The notes beneath the pieces were generated by a model. That model saw only the letters and a list, made by a program, of their open reading frames with translations. It was not told where the DNA came from and did no database searches. A DNA stretch of 64,000 nucleotides from assembly GCF_033958435.1 (NCBI RefSeq), contig NC_134138.1, forward strand, positions 2,740,001 to 2,804,000, read 5' to 3'. Shown here piece by piece: positions 52,601 through 61,638 of this stretch. Source of the DNA: Carettochelys insculpta. Lineage: Eukaryota; Chordata; Testudines; Carettochelyidae. Made by a program: the position numbers and the translations under genes. Positions within the stretch are counted from its first letter, which is position 1. Each line of letters begins with the position of its first letter.

Positions 52601-54684
52601 GACCTGAGCTGGGTGCTATTGCCTGTAAGTAGTGGTGAGGGCGAGCCGGGCGGGGGGGGTGTTTGTTCCCACTGGGTGACAGCCTGTCAATGCTCTTGGA
52701 GACACCCTCCTCTAACCTGTTCCCATCCTCAGGGACTTCATGGACCCCACGATGGACAGCACCAAGCACATCCTGAATTACCTCATGCCCCTCCTTCAGC
52801 GGGAGAGCGCCCGGCTCTATGACTTCATGCTGAGGTACCATCCCAGGGCTGAGCAGCTCCCTGGCGACCGGCCTGGAGCCCTCACCCCTGCCAGGAGGAT
52901 GGGCTGCAGGCTCGGAGAGGCTGGTGGAGAGGAGCTGGGGCTGTGGGCGGGAGTGGGGGTGTCCGGCTCCAGGAAGAGGGTACTGGCTTGGTAGGGTGGG
53001 GCAGCACCTCAGAGGGCCTTTCTCCTGTGTTGCAGAGCGGAGGTGGGGACGATCTTCGCCCTGAGCTGGCTCATCACCTGGTACGGCCACGTTCTCTCCA
53101 ACTTCCAGCACATTCTGCGCCTCTACGACTTCTTCCTGGCCTCGCACCCGCTCATGCCTGTCTACTTCGCTGCAGCGGTACGGCCGGCTCCAGGGCGGGA
53201 TGCCTGCCTGGCCCGGCTCGGCTCGGCTCGGCTCGGGAGCAGGGGGAGAGGGGTTGGGAGGGATCCCTACCCCTGGTATCCTCCCTCTATGGGGAAGGTG
53301 GCCTGCAGAACAGACACTCCATCGCTTCCAAGGCCGGCAGGGACCGTTGTGATCAACCTGGCGTCCCCTCTAACAGGGCACAGAGCCTCCCTGCGTCCCC
53401 TGTCCCACACCCAAGCTTGCCTGCCAGGGTCAGGGGAACCCAGTTGCTTGGGGGAGCGTGTGGACGGCTGGGGGGGCAACGCTGAGCCCAGTGCCCCACC
53501 TGGGGTGCGGTTTGTGCCTCCAGTTCTGCTCACCGGTGATTCCTGAGCCCAATTCTTAACCCGGAGTCCCAGCCCAGCCGCCGTGGGGGTGACGCCTGCC
53601 ATGTCTCCCCCTTGCCCTGTAGCTGAAGCTGGATACAGGCTTCTGTCACTTCCTGTCTCTAGGCAGAGGGGGCTGCAGTCAGCCAGGTAAAGCGCCGGTG
53701 CCCCAGGGATGGCAGCCTGGCAGGGGAGGCGCAGGGCAGTTCCTTGCCTGGCCTGGGGGGCATGGATTATCCCAGAGGCTCCCGCCCAGCTGCCGTGCGG
53801 GGGCCCCGTGACCAGACCGCTCTCTCCCTGCAGATCGTCCTGCACCGGGAGGAGGAGGTGCTGGCGTGTGACTGTGACATGCCCAGCATCCACCAGCTTC
53901 TGTCCCAGATCCCTCAGGACCTTCCCTACGAGCGTCTCATCTCCCAGGCCCTCCGGCTCTTCCAGCGGCACCCGCACGCCGAGCTGGCCCAGCAGGCGGC
54001 TTTGCAGCACCACAAGAGGTGAGAGAAGGGGGGCGGGGGGCAGCGTGGGCAGGGGTCTGCCAGGCGTTTCGACCAGTGCTTGGCCGGGGGCTGCCCTGGA
54101 GCCTGGCAGGTGCGTCAGTTAAAGTTCGCCACCCCCCCCCCCAAGCAGGGTTCACCAGCTCCACGTGGAGGCGGCGGGCTGGGCTCAGGGGCACACTGGC
54201 TGCCGGGCGCTGCAGTCGGCGGTGGGGACTGGGCGCCCCTCTAAGCTCGCCATGTCTGTGGCAGGCCAGCCGCGAGCGCTCACGCTCTGCTCTCATGCGC
54301 CCGGCCCACGGCACAGGCTGGCCTGGCCAGCCAGGGGAGAGCTACGCGCTGGGACCTGTGCAGGTTCGGGGGGGAAGCCAGCCCCTGGCCACCCCGCACC
54401 TGCACTAACCAGCTCCCTGCCTGTCTGTCCCCAGCCTCTCCATTGGCTCCTTCACTGCCTTCCAGCTGGCTGCCTCCCACCAGCGCCCGGACGCCGTGCT
54501 GCGCAGACAGCAGCAGCAGGATGGGATGGACGACGGTGCCAGTGCCCTCCTGCCCATGGCTGGGCGGAGCCCGCTGGTGAAAGCCGCCGTGTGGGGGATT
54601 TCAGCCACCCTGGGGGCAGCGGCTCTGGCTGTCACGCAGACTGCCCTGGAGTGGGCGCCCGAGTTCTTACTGCAGCTCTTCTAG
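34618..54684 (+). CDS. TBC1D20: TBC1 domain family member 20 (TBC1D20 or TBC1D20-like), complete, 8 exons
   Basis: TBC1D20 is a tail-anchored ER Rab GAP that inactivates Rab1 and also acts with Rab18. The CDS is the join of 34618-34684, 41086-41274, 42463-42543, 45627-45813, 52733-52834, 53036-53177, 53834-54018 and 54435-54684. The total is 1203 bases, or 400 residues plus stop, against 403 in human. The TBC domain spans roughly residues 55-280. The arginine finger is Arg105 in LDVRRSTRRFPPG and the glutamine finger is Gln144 in HYYQGYHD; both numbers equal the human ones. A hydrophobic tail anchor lies at about 366-385, followed by LEWAPEFLLQLF. All junctions are GT-AG and in phase, and exon 1 has the human length. 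The core matches the family closely, while the N-terminus, the loop at 76-98 and the region 318-362 are quite diverged. It may therefore be a TBC1D20 paralogue and not the one-to-one orthologue. Confidence 0.92.
34712..35960. repeat. 38-bp minisatellite with higher-order structure (TBC1D20 intron 1)
   Basis: About 32 tandem copies of a 37-39-bp unit; each copy holds 'gctctggggtgggggcgctg' and 'acctctggggaccccc'. A variant block with 'gctgggcgtaatgacccctg' recurs at about 34990, 35355 and 35765, showing duplication of multi-unit blocks about 365-410 bp long. The lack of stop codons on the minus strand produces a false 546-codon ORF. Confidence 0.95.
36608..36830 (+). mobile_element. MIR-type tRNA-derived SINE
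   Basis: A tRNA-like head ('gtggccgagtgcataagcca' and 'gggtttggttccca') is followed by 'gtgaccttgggcgagtcact' and 'gcctcagtttcccc', the conserved core of MIR/CORE-SINEs. It lies in sense orientation in intron 1. Confidence 0.85.
37135..39510. repeat. 2.4-kb G-rich minisatellite (TBC1D20 intron 1)
   Basis: Tandem 31-36-bp units built from 'ggagccgtgggtggc', 'gggggcagggcacggtgggg' and 'acagggtggtggggcggcg'. Blocks are duplicated, for example a 219-bp period at 37622 and 37841. (GGGGC)n runs near 39020-39060 and 39410-39435 would readily form G-quadruplexes. The minus strand lacks stops for 896 codons and the plus strand for over 400, all artefacts. A double TTAGGG word lies at 38241-38254. Confidence 0.95.
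39511..41085 (+). other. TBC1D20: End of TBC1D20 intron 1
   Basis: GC-rich sequence after the minisatellite up to the exon 2 acceptor. No repeat or alternative exon was recognised. Confidence 0.6.
41086..41274 (+). CDS. TBC1D20: TBC1D20 exon 2 (residues 23-86)
   Basis: It encodes LLGSKRKYKLLLIHQALTSD and SEGGLLTDEIRRKVWPKLL. Acceptor TTGCAG, donor GTGGGG. Confidence 0.95.
41453..41550 (+). mobile_element. tRNA-derived SINE head (MIR-like fragment)
   Basis: 'ctagtggttagagcgggggc' and 'ccaggacgcctgggttct' resemble the A- and B-box region of a tRNA-derived SINE. The rest is decayed. It lies in intron 2. Confidence 0.5.
42463..42543 (+). CDS. TBC1D20: TBC1D20 exon 3 (residues 86-113), arginine finger
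   Basis: It encodes RAVRQDHKDYTQVQLDVRRS then TRRFPPG. Arg105 in the D..R motif is the GAP arginine finger. Acceptor CCCCAG, donor GTGAGC. Confidence 0.95.
42780..43080 (+). mobile_element. RTE-type LINE fragment, upstream half
   Basis: From 42893 the frame reads KTKLRVFNSDVRHALLSGGE then KLQTFLNRCLRHILPIQW and ELWNRAG, the region after the RT domain of RTE-type LINEs. The frame stops at the LTR insertion point. Its continuation begins at 44185. Confidence 0.75.
43076..43080. repeat. 5-bp target-site duplication (gcagg), left
   Basis: gcagg recurs at 44185-44189. Between the two copies the LINE frame is interrupted. Confidence 0.85.
43081..44184 (-). mobile_element. Retroviral solo LTR, 1104 bp, antisense, in TBC1D20 intron 3
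   Basis: The insert starts tgttagcc and ends ggctaca, an imperfect inverted TG...CA terminus, and is flanked by the 5-bp repeat gcagg. On the minus strand there is a TATAAA (near 43747-43752) followed by an AATAAA (near 43376), the order expected for U3-R-U5. It splits a continuous LINE frame, which proves insertion. No internal retroviral genes remain, so it is a solo LTR. The 5-bp duplication fits several endogenous-retrovirus classes. Confidence 0.85.
44185..44454 (+). mobile_element. RTE-type LINE fragment, downstream half
   Basis: The frame resumes AGQEPLDIQIKRRTWGWL and continues RRPRLTWRRSAQTEGQQLG.SWGQLEVLSRDRV, the C-terminus of RTE-type ORFs. Together with 42780-43080 it is one element cut by the LTR. 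Confidence 0.75.
44455..45626 (+). other. TBC1D20: TBC1D20 intron 3, remainder
   Basis: GC-rich intronic sequence, no recognised feature. Confidence 0.6.
45627..45813 (+). CDS. TBC1D20: TBC1D20 exon 4 (residues 113-175), glutamine finger
   Basis: It encodes MRAEQRQVLQEQLINLIVHV, then PELHYYQGYHDIAVTLLLV with Gln144, then KLSTHHL. Acceptor GCACAG, donor GTACTC. Confidence 0.96.
45950..46012 (-). mobile_element. Possible tRNA-derived SINE fragment (antisense)
   Basis: The minus strand reads 'cccagtggtcagaact' and then 'caggttcaaaccc', resembling A and B boxes of a tRNA-type promoter. No cloverleaf could be completed, so it is not called a tRNA gene. Confidence 0.35.
46835..47170. repeat. Interspersed repeat with internal inverted repeats, unclassified
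   Basis: 'cccttacttctgcactgctg' near 46838 returns inverted as 'cagcagcacagaagtaaggg' near 46927. 'agagctgggctgcc' is answered by 'gcccagctctgaa'. A second, diverged direct copy of the latter half ends near 47050. The family was not identified. Confidence 0.5.
47642..48100 (-). mobile_element. Old PLE-like element, antisense
   Basis: Read on the minus strand, it has an ORF-like part (48098-47901) ending LTLSSGLRLAG, then a non-coding stretch, then 'gacgaagcggggctcaccca', 'acgcattacc' and 'ctgtaaggtgctccaggact'. This is the order seen at 661-1146. The terminal ORF residues align loosely with the family ending (F.TLTHGLNR.G). Confidence 0.45.
48780..50178 (+). mobile_element. CR1 LINE fragment: ORF1 esterase and ORF2 endonuclease
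   Basis: An ORF1 part near 48875-49020 reads VKPADYYPSRLLRVGTNDTA and FSSILPVAGR; GTND is the block III motif of the SGNH esterase carried by CR1 ORF1. From 49340 the ORF2 endonuclease follows with EVTGITETWWDDSHDWS, then VLMGDFNHPDICWE, QLDLLLTNREELAGE and GCSDHEMVDFRI. Frameshifts and stops break both ORFs. The copy ends before the RT domain. It lies in TBC1D20 intron 4. Confidence 0.85.
50205..50302 (+). mobile_element. PLE-like terminal fragment
   Basis: 'aaataaataatttcgttagt', 'ctttgaagtactacttttct' and 'agctacctctctgttac' match the terminus of the 29027-29138 and 62608-63379 elements. Only the end is left. Confidence 0.65.
50473..50613 (+). mobile_element. CR1 LINE 3'-end fragment
   Basis: 'ccctagaggtttttaagtcc', 'tggctgggatgacttagttg', 'gaggtcccttccagccctgg' and the terminal 'gattctatgat' are the CR1 3' UTR and end. 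It may belong with the 48780-50178 copy after a deletion and a PLE-like insertion. Confidence 0.8.
50614..51429 (+). other. TBC1D20: TBC1D20 intron 4, unclassified part
   Basis: No exon or repeat recognised. GC content is lower than in neighbouring introns. Confidence 0.5.
51430..52098. mobile_element. Probable hAT-type non-autonomous DNA transposon
   Basis: A G-rich stretch is followed by 'ggccagattaaaggcttggc', 'ggccggattcagcctggggg' and the end 'gtatcttgcccaccccttg'. Its reverse complement caaggggtgggcaagatac resembles the CAGGGGTGGGCAA terminus of Charlie-like hAT elements. The opposite end and an 8-bp duplication were not found. Confidence 0.45.
52733..52834 (+). CDS. TBC1D20: TBC1D20 exon 5 (residues 175-209)
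   Basis: It encodes DFMDPTMDSTKHILNYLMPL then YDFML. Acceptor CCTCAG, donor GTACCA. Confidence 0.96.
53036..53177 (+). CDS. TBC1D20: TBC1D20 exon 6 (residues 209-256)
   Basis: It encodes AEVGTIFALSWLITWYGHVL and RLYDFFLASHPLMPVYFAAA. Acceptor TTGCAG, donor GTACGG. Confidence 0.96.
53834..54018 (+). CDS. TBC1D20: TBC1D20 exon 7 (residues 257-318)
   Basis: It encodes IVLHREEEVLACDCDMPSIH then LLSQIPQDLPYERLISQAL. Acceptor CTGCAG, donor GTGAGA. Confidence 0.95.
54435..54684 (+). CDS. TBC1D20: TBC1D20 exon 8 (residues 318-400) and stop
   Basis: It encodes a variable linker, then VKAAVWGISATLGAAALAV (membrane anchor) and ALEWAPEFLLQLF with TAG at 54682-54684. Acceptor CCCCAG. Confidence 0.93.
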
Positions 54685-55299
54685 GGCCGGGAACCTGCAG
54701 CGAGCCTGTGGGCCAGGCCCGGGAGCTGCAGCCCTGCGGGGAGGGGCCCACACGCCGCCTCTGTTGAACTCAGCCGGGCACCTGCGCTCGGCTCGGAGCA
54801 GCCACTGCCCACAGCACCCACCCCAGTGGCACTCTCCAGTGGCTGCCTGGCTGCTTGTGGCCTGCGGTGGCCGGCCTGACCACCAGCGGGGAGGGCCAGT
54901 TCCACCCTGACCCAGACTCTGGTTTTGCTGTGATGGTGGTGGGGCCCAGCCCTGGCTCTCGTGTGGGGCCTACCTAGAACAGTGACCTCGGACTGTGGAG
55001 CCACTGGCGGTGCTAATCCCCAGCCTCTGCTCCATGCAAGCACTGGGGCCAGGCGGGGTCCTGCCCCTCCTGCTGCCAGTGGGTTGGCTGGGAGGTGAGC
55101 ACCCACTGCAGGCGTGTTTCTGCCCAGGCTGCAGGAAGAGAGCCGGGCAGCCCCTCCGCTGCTGGCAGGGGGGTGCAAGTGGGAGCCTGGGCACTTCTTC
55201 CCCAGGGAGCATCTGCAGGCTGGCCTTCCCTGGCCAGGGGAGCAGCGAGGCTTGTGGAGCGCTCTCCCTCCAGAGGGCCAGGGACAGAGCCGGGGAGTG

Positions 55300-56300
55300 G
55301 ACGGGGGGCGCTGCAGGCCGGGTAGTGGGCGAGGGGCACTGCAGGCTGGGGAGCGGGCCAGGGACGCTGCAGGCTGGGGAGCGGGTGAGAGGTGCTGCAG
55401 GCTGGGGGATGCTGCAGGCCGGGGTTGGGCCAGGGACGCTGCAGGCTGGGGAGCGGGTGAGAGGCGCTGCAGGCTGGGGGACGCTGCAGGCTGGGGGTTG
55501 GGCGAGGGGCGCTGCAGGCTGGGGAGCGGGTGAGAGGCGCTGCAGGCCGGGGGATGCTGCAGGCTGGGGGTTGGGCGAGGGGCGCTGCAGGCTGGGGAGC
55601 GGGTGAGAGGTGCTGCAGGCTGGGGGACGCTGCAGGCTGGGGGTTGGGCGAGGGGCGCTGCAGGCTGGGGAGCGGGTGAGAGGCGCTGCAGGCTGGGGGA
55701 CGCTGCAGGCTGGGGGTTGGGCGAGGGGCGCTGCAGGCTGGGGAGCGGGTGAGAGGCGCTGCAGGCCGGGGGATGCTGCAGGCTGGGGGTTGGGCGAGGG
55801 GCGCTGCAGGCCGGGGAGCGGGTGAGAGGCGCTGCAGGCTGGGGGACGCTGCAGGCTGGGGAGCGGGTGAGAGGTGCTGCAGGCTGGGGGACGCTGCAGG
55901 CCGGGGATTGGGCGAGGGGCGCTGCAGGCTGGGGAGCGGGTGAGAGGCGCTGCAGGCTGGGGGACGCTGCAGGCTGGGGGTTGGGCGAGGGGCGCTGCAG
56001 GCTGGGGAGCGGGTGAGAGGCGCTGCAGGCTGGGGGACGCTGCAGGCTGGGGGTTGGGCGAGGGGCGCTGCAGGCTGGGGAGCGGGTGAGAGGCGCTGCA
56101 GGCTGGGGGATGCTGCAGGCCGGGGGTTGGGCCAGGGGCGCTGCAGGCTGGGGAGCGGGTGAGAGGCGCTGCAGGCTGGGGGATGCTGCAGGCTGGGGAG
56201 CGGGCCAGGGATGCTGCAGGCTGGGGAGCGGGTGAGAGGTGCTGCAGGCTGGGGGACGCTGCAGGCTGGGGGTTGGGCGAGGGGCGCTGCAGGCCGAGGA
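55300..56300. repeat. 73-bp higher-order minisatellite in TBC1D20 3' UTR
   Basis: Built from about 24-bp subunits, each containing gctgcaggctgggg, arranged in three types: ending 'agcgggtgagaggc', ending 'gacgctgcagg', and 'gttgggcgaggggc'. One set of three gives a 73-bp unit repeated about 13 times with few differences; unit ends recur at exact 73-bp spacing around 55943, 56016 and 56089. Confidence 0.95.
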
Positions 56301-56723
56301 GCGAGCGGGGGACGCTGGTGCGAACGGGGAGGGAGCCAGCAGGGAGCACTCCAGGCGGGAGGGAGGGGTGGCTGAGGAGGAGGAGAAGCGAGCGCCCTGT
56401 GCTGGTGAAGAGAGGAGAAAGGCCTGGCCTGCAAGTCTGCTTTTCTCCTCCCGCCTGCGCTCTGCTCAGCGTCTCCATACCGTCTCTGCCCTCTCCCCCT
56501 GCTCTCGGCCCTGCAGCGAGGCCGGGGCTGCCATGCCCAGCGTGGGGGAGCTCCCTTTCCTCAGGGCATCACTTCCAATCGGAGCTCCCTCCCCCCAGCC
56601 CAGGGAGGGCTCCTGCCCCCACCAGTCCAGAGGGGTGGCAGCCGTATGGGGCTGGCTGCAGGGGCGCAGGGGGCTGCCCAGGCACGACCCGGCTCTCTGG
56701 AGCACGGGATACTCACGGATGTG

Positions 56724-56729
56724 AATAAA
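56724..56729 (+). terminator. TBC1D20: TBC1D20 polyadenylation signal AATAAA
   Basis: The first AATAAA after the stop codon, followed by a GT-rich stretch 'tgtgagtctgg' as expected downstream of a cleavage site. Confidence 0.7.
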
Positions 56730-56745
56730 ATGTGAGTCTGGCTCC

Positions 56746-58433
56746 CAGTGTCTCCTTGGCCGGGTGGGAGCCGGTCAGAGGGAAGCAGGTCCAATGGTTG
56801 GAGCGGGGGTGGGTGCAGCTGGGCAGAGCCAGGGTGAGGCTAGGTTCTCGGGGGACTCGGGGACAGGCAGTGCCCCGTGCCTCTGCCAGGCCTGAGTTCC
56901 CTGCCTCCTGGAGCTGCATTTGCCACGTGGCTGCTGGCCAGCGCTCGCTGCTTTCCCTGGGGGTTCGTCCGGCGGCGAAGCGGGCCAGGCACGGTCCCAG
57001 ATCATCATGGGTTGTGCTCGGGGCTGTGCGTGGGCTCGAGAGGGCCTGTGCCACCGGTGTTGGGTGGAAGCAGCCTTTGCTGCAGGGCCGGACGCACCGT
57101 TCCACCAGTGGCATGACCCCCCCCAGCGCCAGGGAACGGGGGGGCTTGCAGGGCCGGACTGGGCTGTTGGCAGCACAGTGGATGCTGCACCAACCCTCCA
57201 TGAGCTGTCCTGCCCTCGGCTGGGCTGGCGCTCGCCGGCTCCCGGCACTGCCTGTGAGAGCCACCCTGCGGAGCTCCTGCCCCTGCCTGCCCAAACACGC
57301 CTCGCCGCTGCTCCAGCCCCAGCCCTTTCTGAGCAGCGGCCCCCTCGGCCAGCCTCACCCCTCCAGCGAGCCTGTGGGCTCTGCCCCTTGGAGCAGCGGC
57401 GGTGGAAGGCCTGAGCCTGGGCCATGTGTGCATTGGGCTGCGCCCTGGGGACCTGCAAGGAGCTGCTCTGGGGGAGTTCCCGCCAGCCCCCTGTCTCCAG
57501 GGCCTGGCCCGTCGGCGTCCCTCTGGCAGGCAAGGCCTGGTGCGGTCCATGCAATGGGGCTAGCCGCTCTCGGCCCCTCTGCTGGACAGCACCGCGGGAA
57601 AGACATTCCTCCCTGGGCTGGGACAGCCGTGTCCGGGAGTGGGGGGACGACGCTGTGAGCACAGCAAAGAGCAGGTGCACAGAGCCACGCCGATGGGCAG
57701 GAGCCCTGTGCAACCCCTGCCAAGCTGGCGTGTTGGGGACGGCCTGGCTCGTGTGGCATGGCCAGTGGGGGTGGGGAGGAGTTGGTGGTTGCCTCGTGTC
57801 CCTCCCAGAAGGGAGCTGAGGTGCCAGGGCCTTTCCAGCCACGCTGCTTGGCTGCCACACTCATCCTGCTCTGCTTGGTGGGTGCTGGCCAGGCCGGTGG
57901 CACCGAGGTCTCAGGCTCTGCTGTTAGCCCAGCACCCAAAGCCCTGCGGGCGCTCGCTCTCTTCTGCTTGCAAGGACCTGGCACAGATGGGGCCGAGGCT
58001 TGCTGGGGGGGCAGTTTCCATGGCTGCCTAGAGGCCAAGGCTGGAAGGGACCGTCGTCATCTCGGCAGACCTTGTGTGCAGCCCTTAGAAAAACAGCCCA
58101 ACTGGGTTTGATGCCGGTTGGGGCAGGGACCTCCCATGGCCCTGGGTAAATGGCCCCCTGCTCAGTTACCCTCTGTCCCAAAGGCACGTCCTGGTTCCTG
58201 AACTAGTCTTCCACCCTGGACTCCTCGTGGCTTTTCACTGAACCCTCCCCAACTTACCAACCCCCTCCCCAAACCGCAGGCACCACAACTCGGCCCAGGG
58301 TCCAGCAGCCGGTGCACCAGCGCCGGGAACTGACAGGAAACAGCGTCTCGGCTCCTGCTTCACATTCCACTGCCTGCAGCCCAAGGAACAATTGGCCCTT
58401 TGGGCCACACCATCACCCAGGGCTCATGTTCAG
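56746..58433. other. Intergenic DNA, unclassified
   Basis: GC-rich with many spurious ORFs. A short repeat-like phrase ('ggccaaggctggaagggacc' at 58032-58051) resembles a common turtle interspersed repeat. No exon was recognised. Confidence 0.45.
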
Positions 58434-61400
58434 CTGAGTTGGCGCCACAATCCCCCAGGTCCTAGGAAGAAAGATCAAGGACTGTGGAGCACAAGTGGTG
58501 TTCTCAGCTGGCCTCCCAGTGGGAGGAAGGGGTCCGGGTGGGGACCATCGAATGGCCGGCGTCAATGTGTGGTTGTGCAGGTGGTGGTGGAGAAAGGGAT
58601 GTGGGTTCTTTGACGAGGGGATTCTGTTTGAGGAACAGGGATTGCTGGGAAGAGGTGGGATCCATCTAGCAAAGAGAGGAAAGAGCATCTTTGCGGGCAG
58701 GTTTGCAAACCTAGTGAGGAGGACTTTAAACTAGGCTCATTGGGGGGCAGTGACCCAAACCCTGAGGTAAGTGGGGAAGGAGGAGGGAACAATAAAGTAG
58801 GATTCCTGGGTGAAGAGCAGAAAGTGGGCCAATCAGCCCCTTCTGTAAAGTGCTTGTACACAAATGCCAGAAGCTTAGGAACCAAACAGGAAGAATTAGA
58901 GGCCCTGGTGCCGTCAAAGTAGTATGAGGTGGTTGGAATAACAGAGACTTGGTGGCACGACATGTCACATAACTGGAGCTCGGTCATGGAGGGTTATAAA
59001 CTGTTCAGGAAGGACAGGCAGGGGAGAAAAGGAGGAGGAGTTGTGCTCTGTGAAGGAGCAGTGTGATAGCTCAGAGCTCCAGTATAAGAAGGGAGAAAAC
59101 CCAGTTGAGAGTCTTTGGGTTGAGCTTAGAGGCAGAAGCCACAGATGTGATGATGTAGTTGGTGTCTGCTATAGACCACCAGATCAGGGTGATGAGGTAG
59201 ATGAGGATTTCTTTCAACAGCTAGGAGAAGCTTCCAAGTCACAGGTCCTAGTTCTCATGGGAAACTTTAATCATCTGGACATTTGTTGGGAGACCAGTAC
59301 AGCAGCACACAGACAATCCAAGAAGTTTTTGGAGAACGTTAGGGATAACTTCCTGGTACAAGTGCTGGAGGAACCGACCAGGGGCCAGGCACAGCTTGAC
59401 CTGCTGCTCACAAACAGGGAGGAACTAGTAGGACAAATAGAAGTGGGTGGCAACCTGGGCTGCAGTGACCATGAGATGGTGGATTTCAGGATCCTGAAAC
59501 AAGGAGGAAAGATGAGCAGTAAAATACAGACCCCGTGGCTTCAGAAGACCAGTCGTCGACTTCCTGGCTGTGTCTACATTTGCATTCCTCTTTTGAAAGA
59601 GGCATGCAAGTGAGAGAAATCGAAAAGGCAAATGATATGCAGATTTACATGGCTGGCACCTCATTTGCACATTCTTATTTTGAAATAGCTTCTTTTGAAA
59701 GAAGAAAACCATTGTAGACACTGCTCTTTCAAAAGTAAACCCCATCTTTGAAAGAATCCTTCTTCCCTTTTTTTATGAGAACTGGCAGTATTTTAAAGAA
59801 GTCTTACTGAAGGCACAGGAACAAACCATCCCATTGCACAGTAAGAAATGCAAATATGGTAGGCAGACAGCCAGGCTTAACAGGGAAATCCTTGGTCAGC
59901 TTGAACTCAAAAGGATGTGTATAAGAAGTGGAAACATGGACAGTTGACTGAGGAGGAGTATAAACGTACGGCTGGAGAATGCTGGGCAGTAATCAGGAAA
60001 GTGAAAGCACGATTGAGCTGCAGCTGGCAAGGGATGTGAAGTGTAACAAGAAGGGTTTCTACAGGCATGTTAACAATAAGAAGGTTCTCAGGGAAGGTGT
60101 GGGGCCGTTACTGGATGAGGGAAGTAACCTAGTGACAGATGATTAAGAAAACCTGAAGTACTCAGTGCTTTTTTTTGCCTCAGTCTTTATGAGCGAGGAC
60201 AGTTCCTATGCTACGGTGCTAAACAATGCAGTGTGGGAAGGTGGAGGCCAGGTGGGGCAGGAATGAGTTAAGAGCTTCCTAGAAAAACTAGATGTGCACA
60301 AATCCATGAGTCTGGATTTAATGCACCTGAGGGTACCGAGGAAATTGGCAGACATCGTTGCTGAGCCTTTGGCCATTATCTTTGAAGATTCTTGGAGATC
60401 AGGGGAGACACTGGATGACTGGAAAAAGGCAAGTGTAGTGCCCATCTTTAAAAAAGGAAAGAAGGACAATCCAGGGAACTAGACACCCATCAGCCTTACC
60501 TCAATCCCTGGGAAAATAATGGAGGGAATCTTCAAGGAATCCATTTTGGAGTGCTTGGAAGAGGGGAAAGTGATCAAAAGTAGCAAACATGGATTAATTG
60601 GGGCAAGTCCTGCCTGACCAATCTGATCAGCTTCTATGATGAGGTAACAGGCTCTGTGGACATGGGGAAGTCTGTGGATGTGATATACCTTGACTTCAGC
60701 AAAGCTTTCGATAAAGTCTCCCACAACATTCTTGCCCACAAGTTAAGGAAGTATGGATTGGATACTTGGACTATAAGATGGATAGAACACAGGCTTGATG
60801 GTCGGGCCCAACGGGTAGTGGTCAATGGCTCGATATCTGGATGGCAGTCGGTTTCAAATGGAGTGCCACGAGGCTCAGTTCTGGGCCCGGCGTTGTTCAA
60901 CATCTTTATTAATGACCTGAATGAGGGACTGGACTGCACCCTCAGCAAGTTTGCAGATCACACCAAGCTAAGGGGAGAAGTAGATATGTTGGAGGGTAGA
61001 GATAGGATCCAGAGTGACCTGGATAAATTGGAGGGTTGTGCCAAAAGAAATCTGATGCAGTTCAACAAGGAGAAGTTCAGAGTCCTGCACCTGGGGCAGA
61101 AGAATCCCAAGCATTGTTACAGGCTGGGGACCGACTGGCTCAGCAGCAGTACGATGGAAAGGGACCTAGGGGTTATGGTGGATGAAAGGCTGGATATGAG
61201 TAAACAGTGTGCCCTTGTAGCCAAGAAAGCTAACGGCATACTGGGGTGGATTAGGAGGAGCATTTCGAGCAGATCTAGAGAAGTTGTTGTTCCCCTCTAG
61301 TCAGCACTGGTGCGGCCACATCTGGAGTATTGCATCCAGTTCTGGGGCCCGCAGTATAGAAAGGATGTGGATGTGCTGGAGCAGGTTTAGCTGAGGGCAA

Positions 61401-61638
61401 TGAAAATTATTATGGGGCTGGAGCACATGAAGTCTGAAGGGAGGCTGAGGGATTTGGGCTTGTTTAGTTTACAGAAGGAGAAGACTGAGGGGTGATTTAG
61501 TAGCAGCCTTCAGCTTTCTGCAGAGGAGCTCTAAAGAGGATGGAGAGAAACTGTTCTCAGTGATGTGAGATGGCACAACAAGGAGCAATGGTCTGAAGTT
61601 AGAGGAAGAGGAGTAGGTTGCATGTCAGGAAAGACTAC
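58434..61638 (+). mobile_element. CR1 LINE, long inactive copy (ORF1 esterase, EN, RT)
   Basis: ORF1 ends at 58734 with GLLGRGGIHLAKRGKSIFAG then NLVRRTLN, the catalytic-His block of the SGNH esterase domain. ORF2 endonuclease follows with EVVGITETWWHD, VLMGNFNHLDICWE and GCSDHEMVDFRI. RT pieces are ASVVPIFKKGKKDNPGN, VDVIYLDFSKAFDKVSHNIL, GVPRGSVLGPALFNIFINDL and SKFADHTKL. The RT active site reads FADH where CR1 has FADD, and several stops and frameshifts break the frames, so the copy is dead. It continues at 62037 after a solo LTR. Confidence 0.92.
61634..61638. repeat. 5-bp target-site duplication (actac), left
   Basis: actac recurs at 62037-62041 on the other side of the solo LTR. Confidence 0.85.

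Larger units (their letters stand above)
54685..56745 (+). other. TBC1D20: TBC1D20 3' UTR (inferred)
   Basis: From the stop codon to just past the first AATAAA found downstream. About half of it is the tandem repeat at 55300-56300. Transcription through the repeat is inferred from signal position only. Confidence 0.6.

Noticed and set aside
54970..56478. 502- and 473-codon minus-strand ORFs (repeating LQRPSPNPQPAA)
   Set aside because: They translate the 73-bp array in the 3' UTR. Two frames are open at once, as expected from a repeat without stops.
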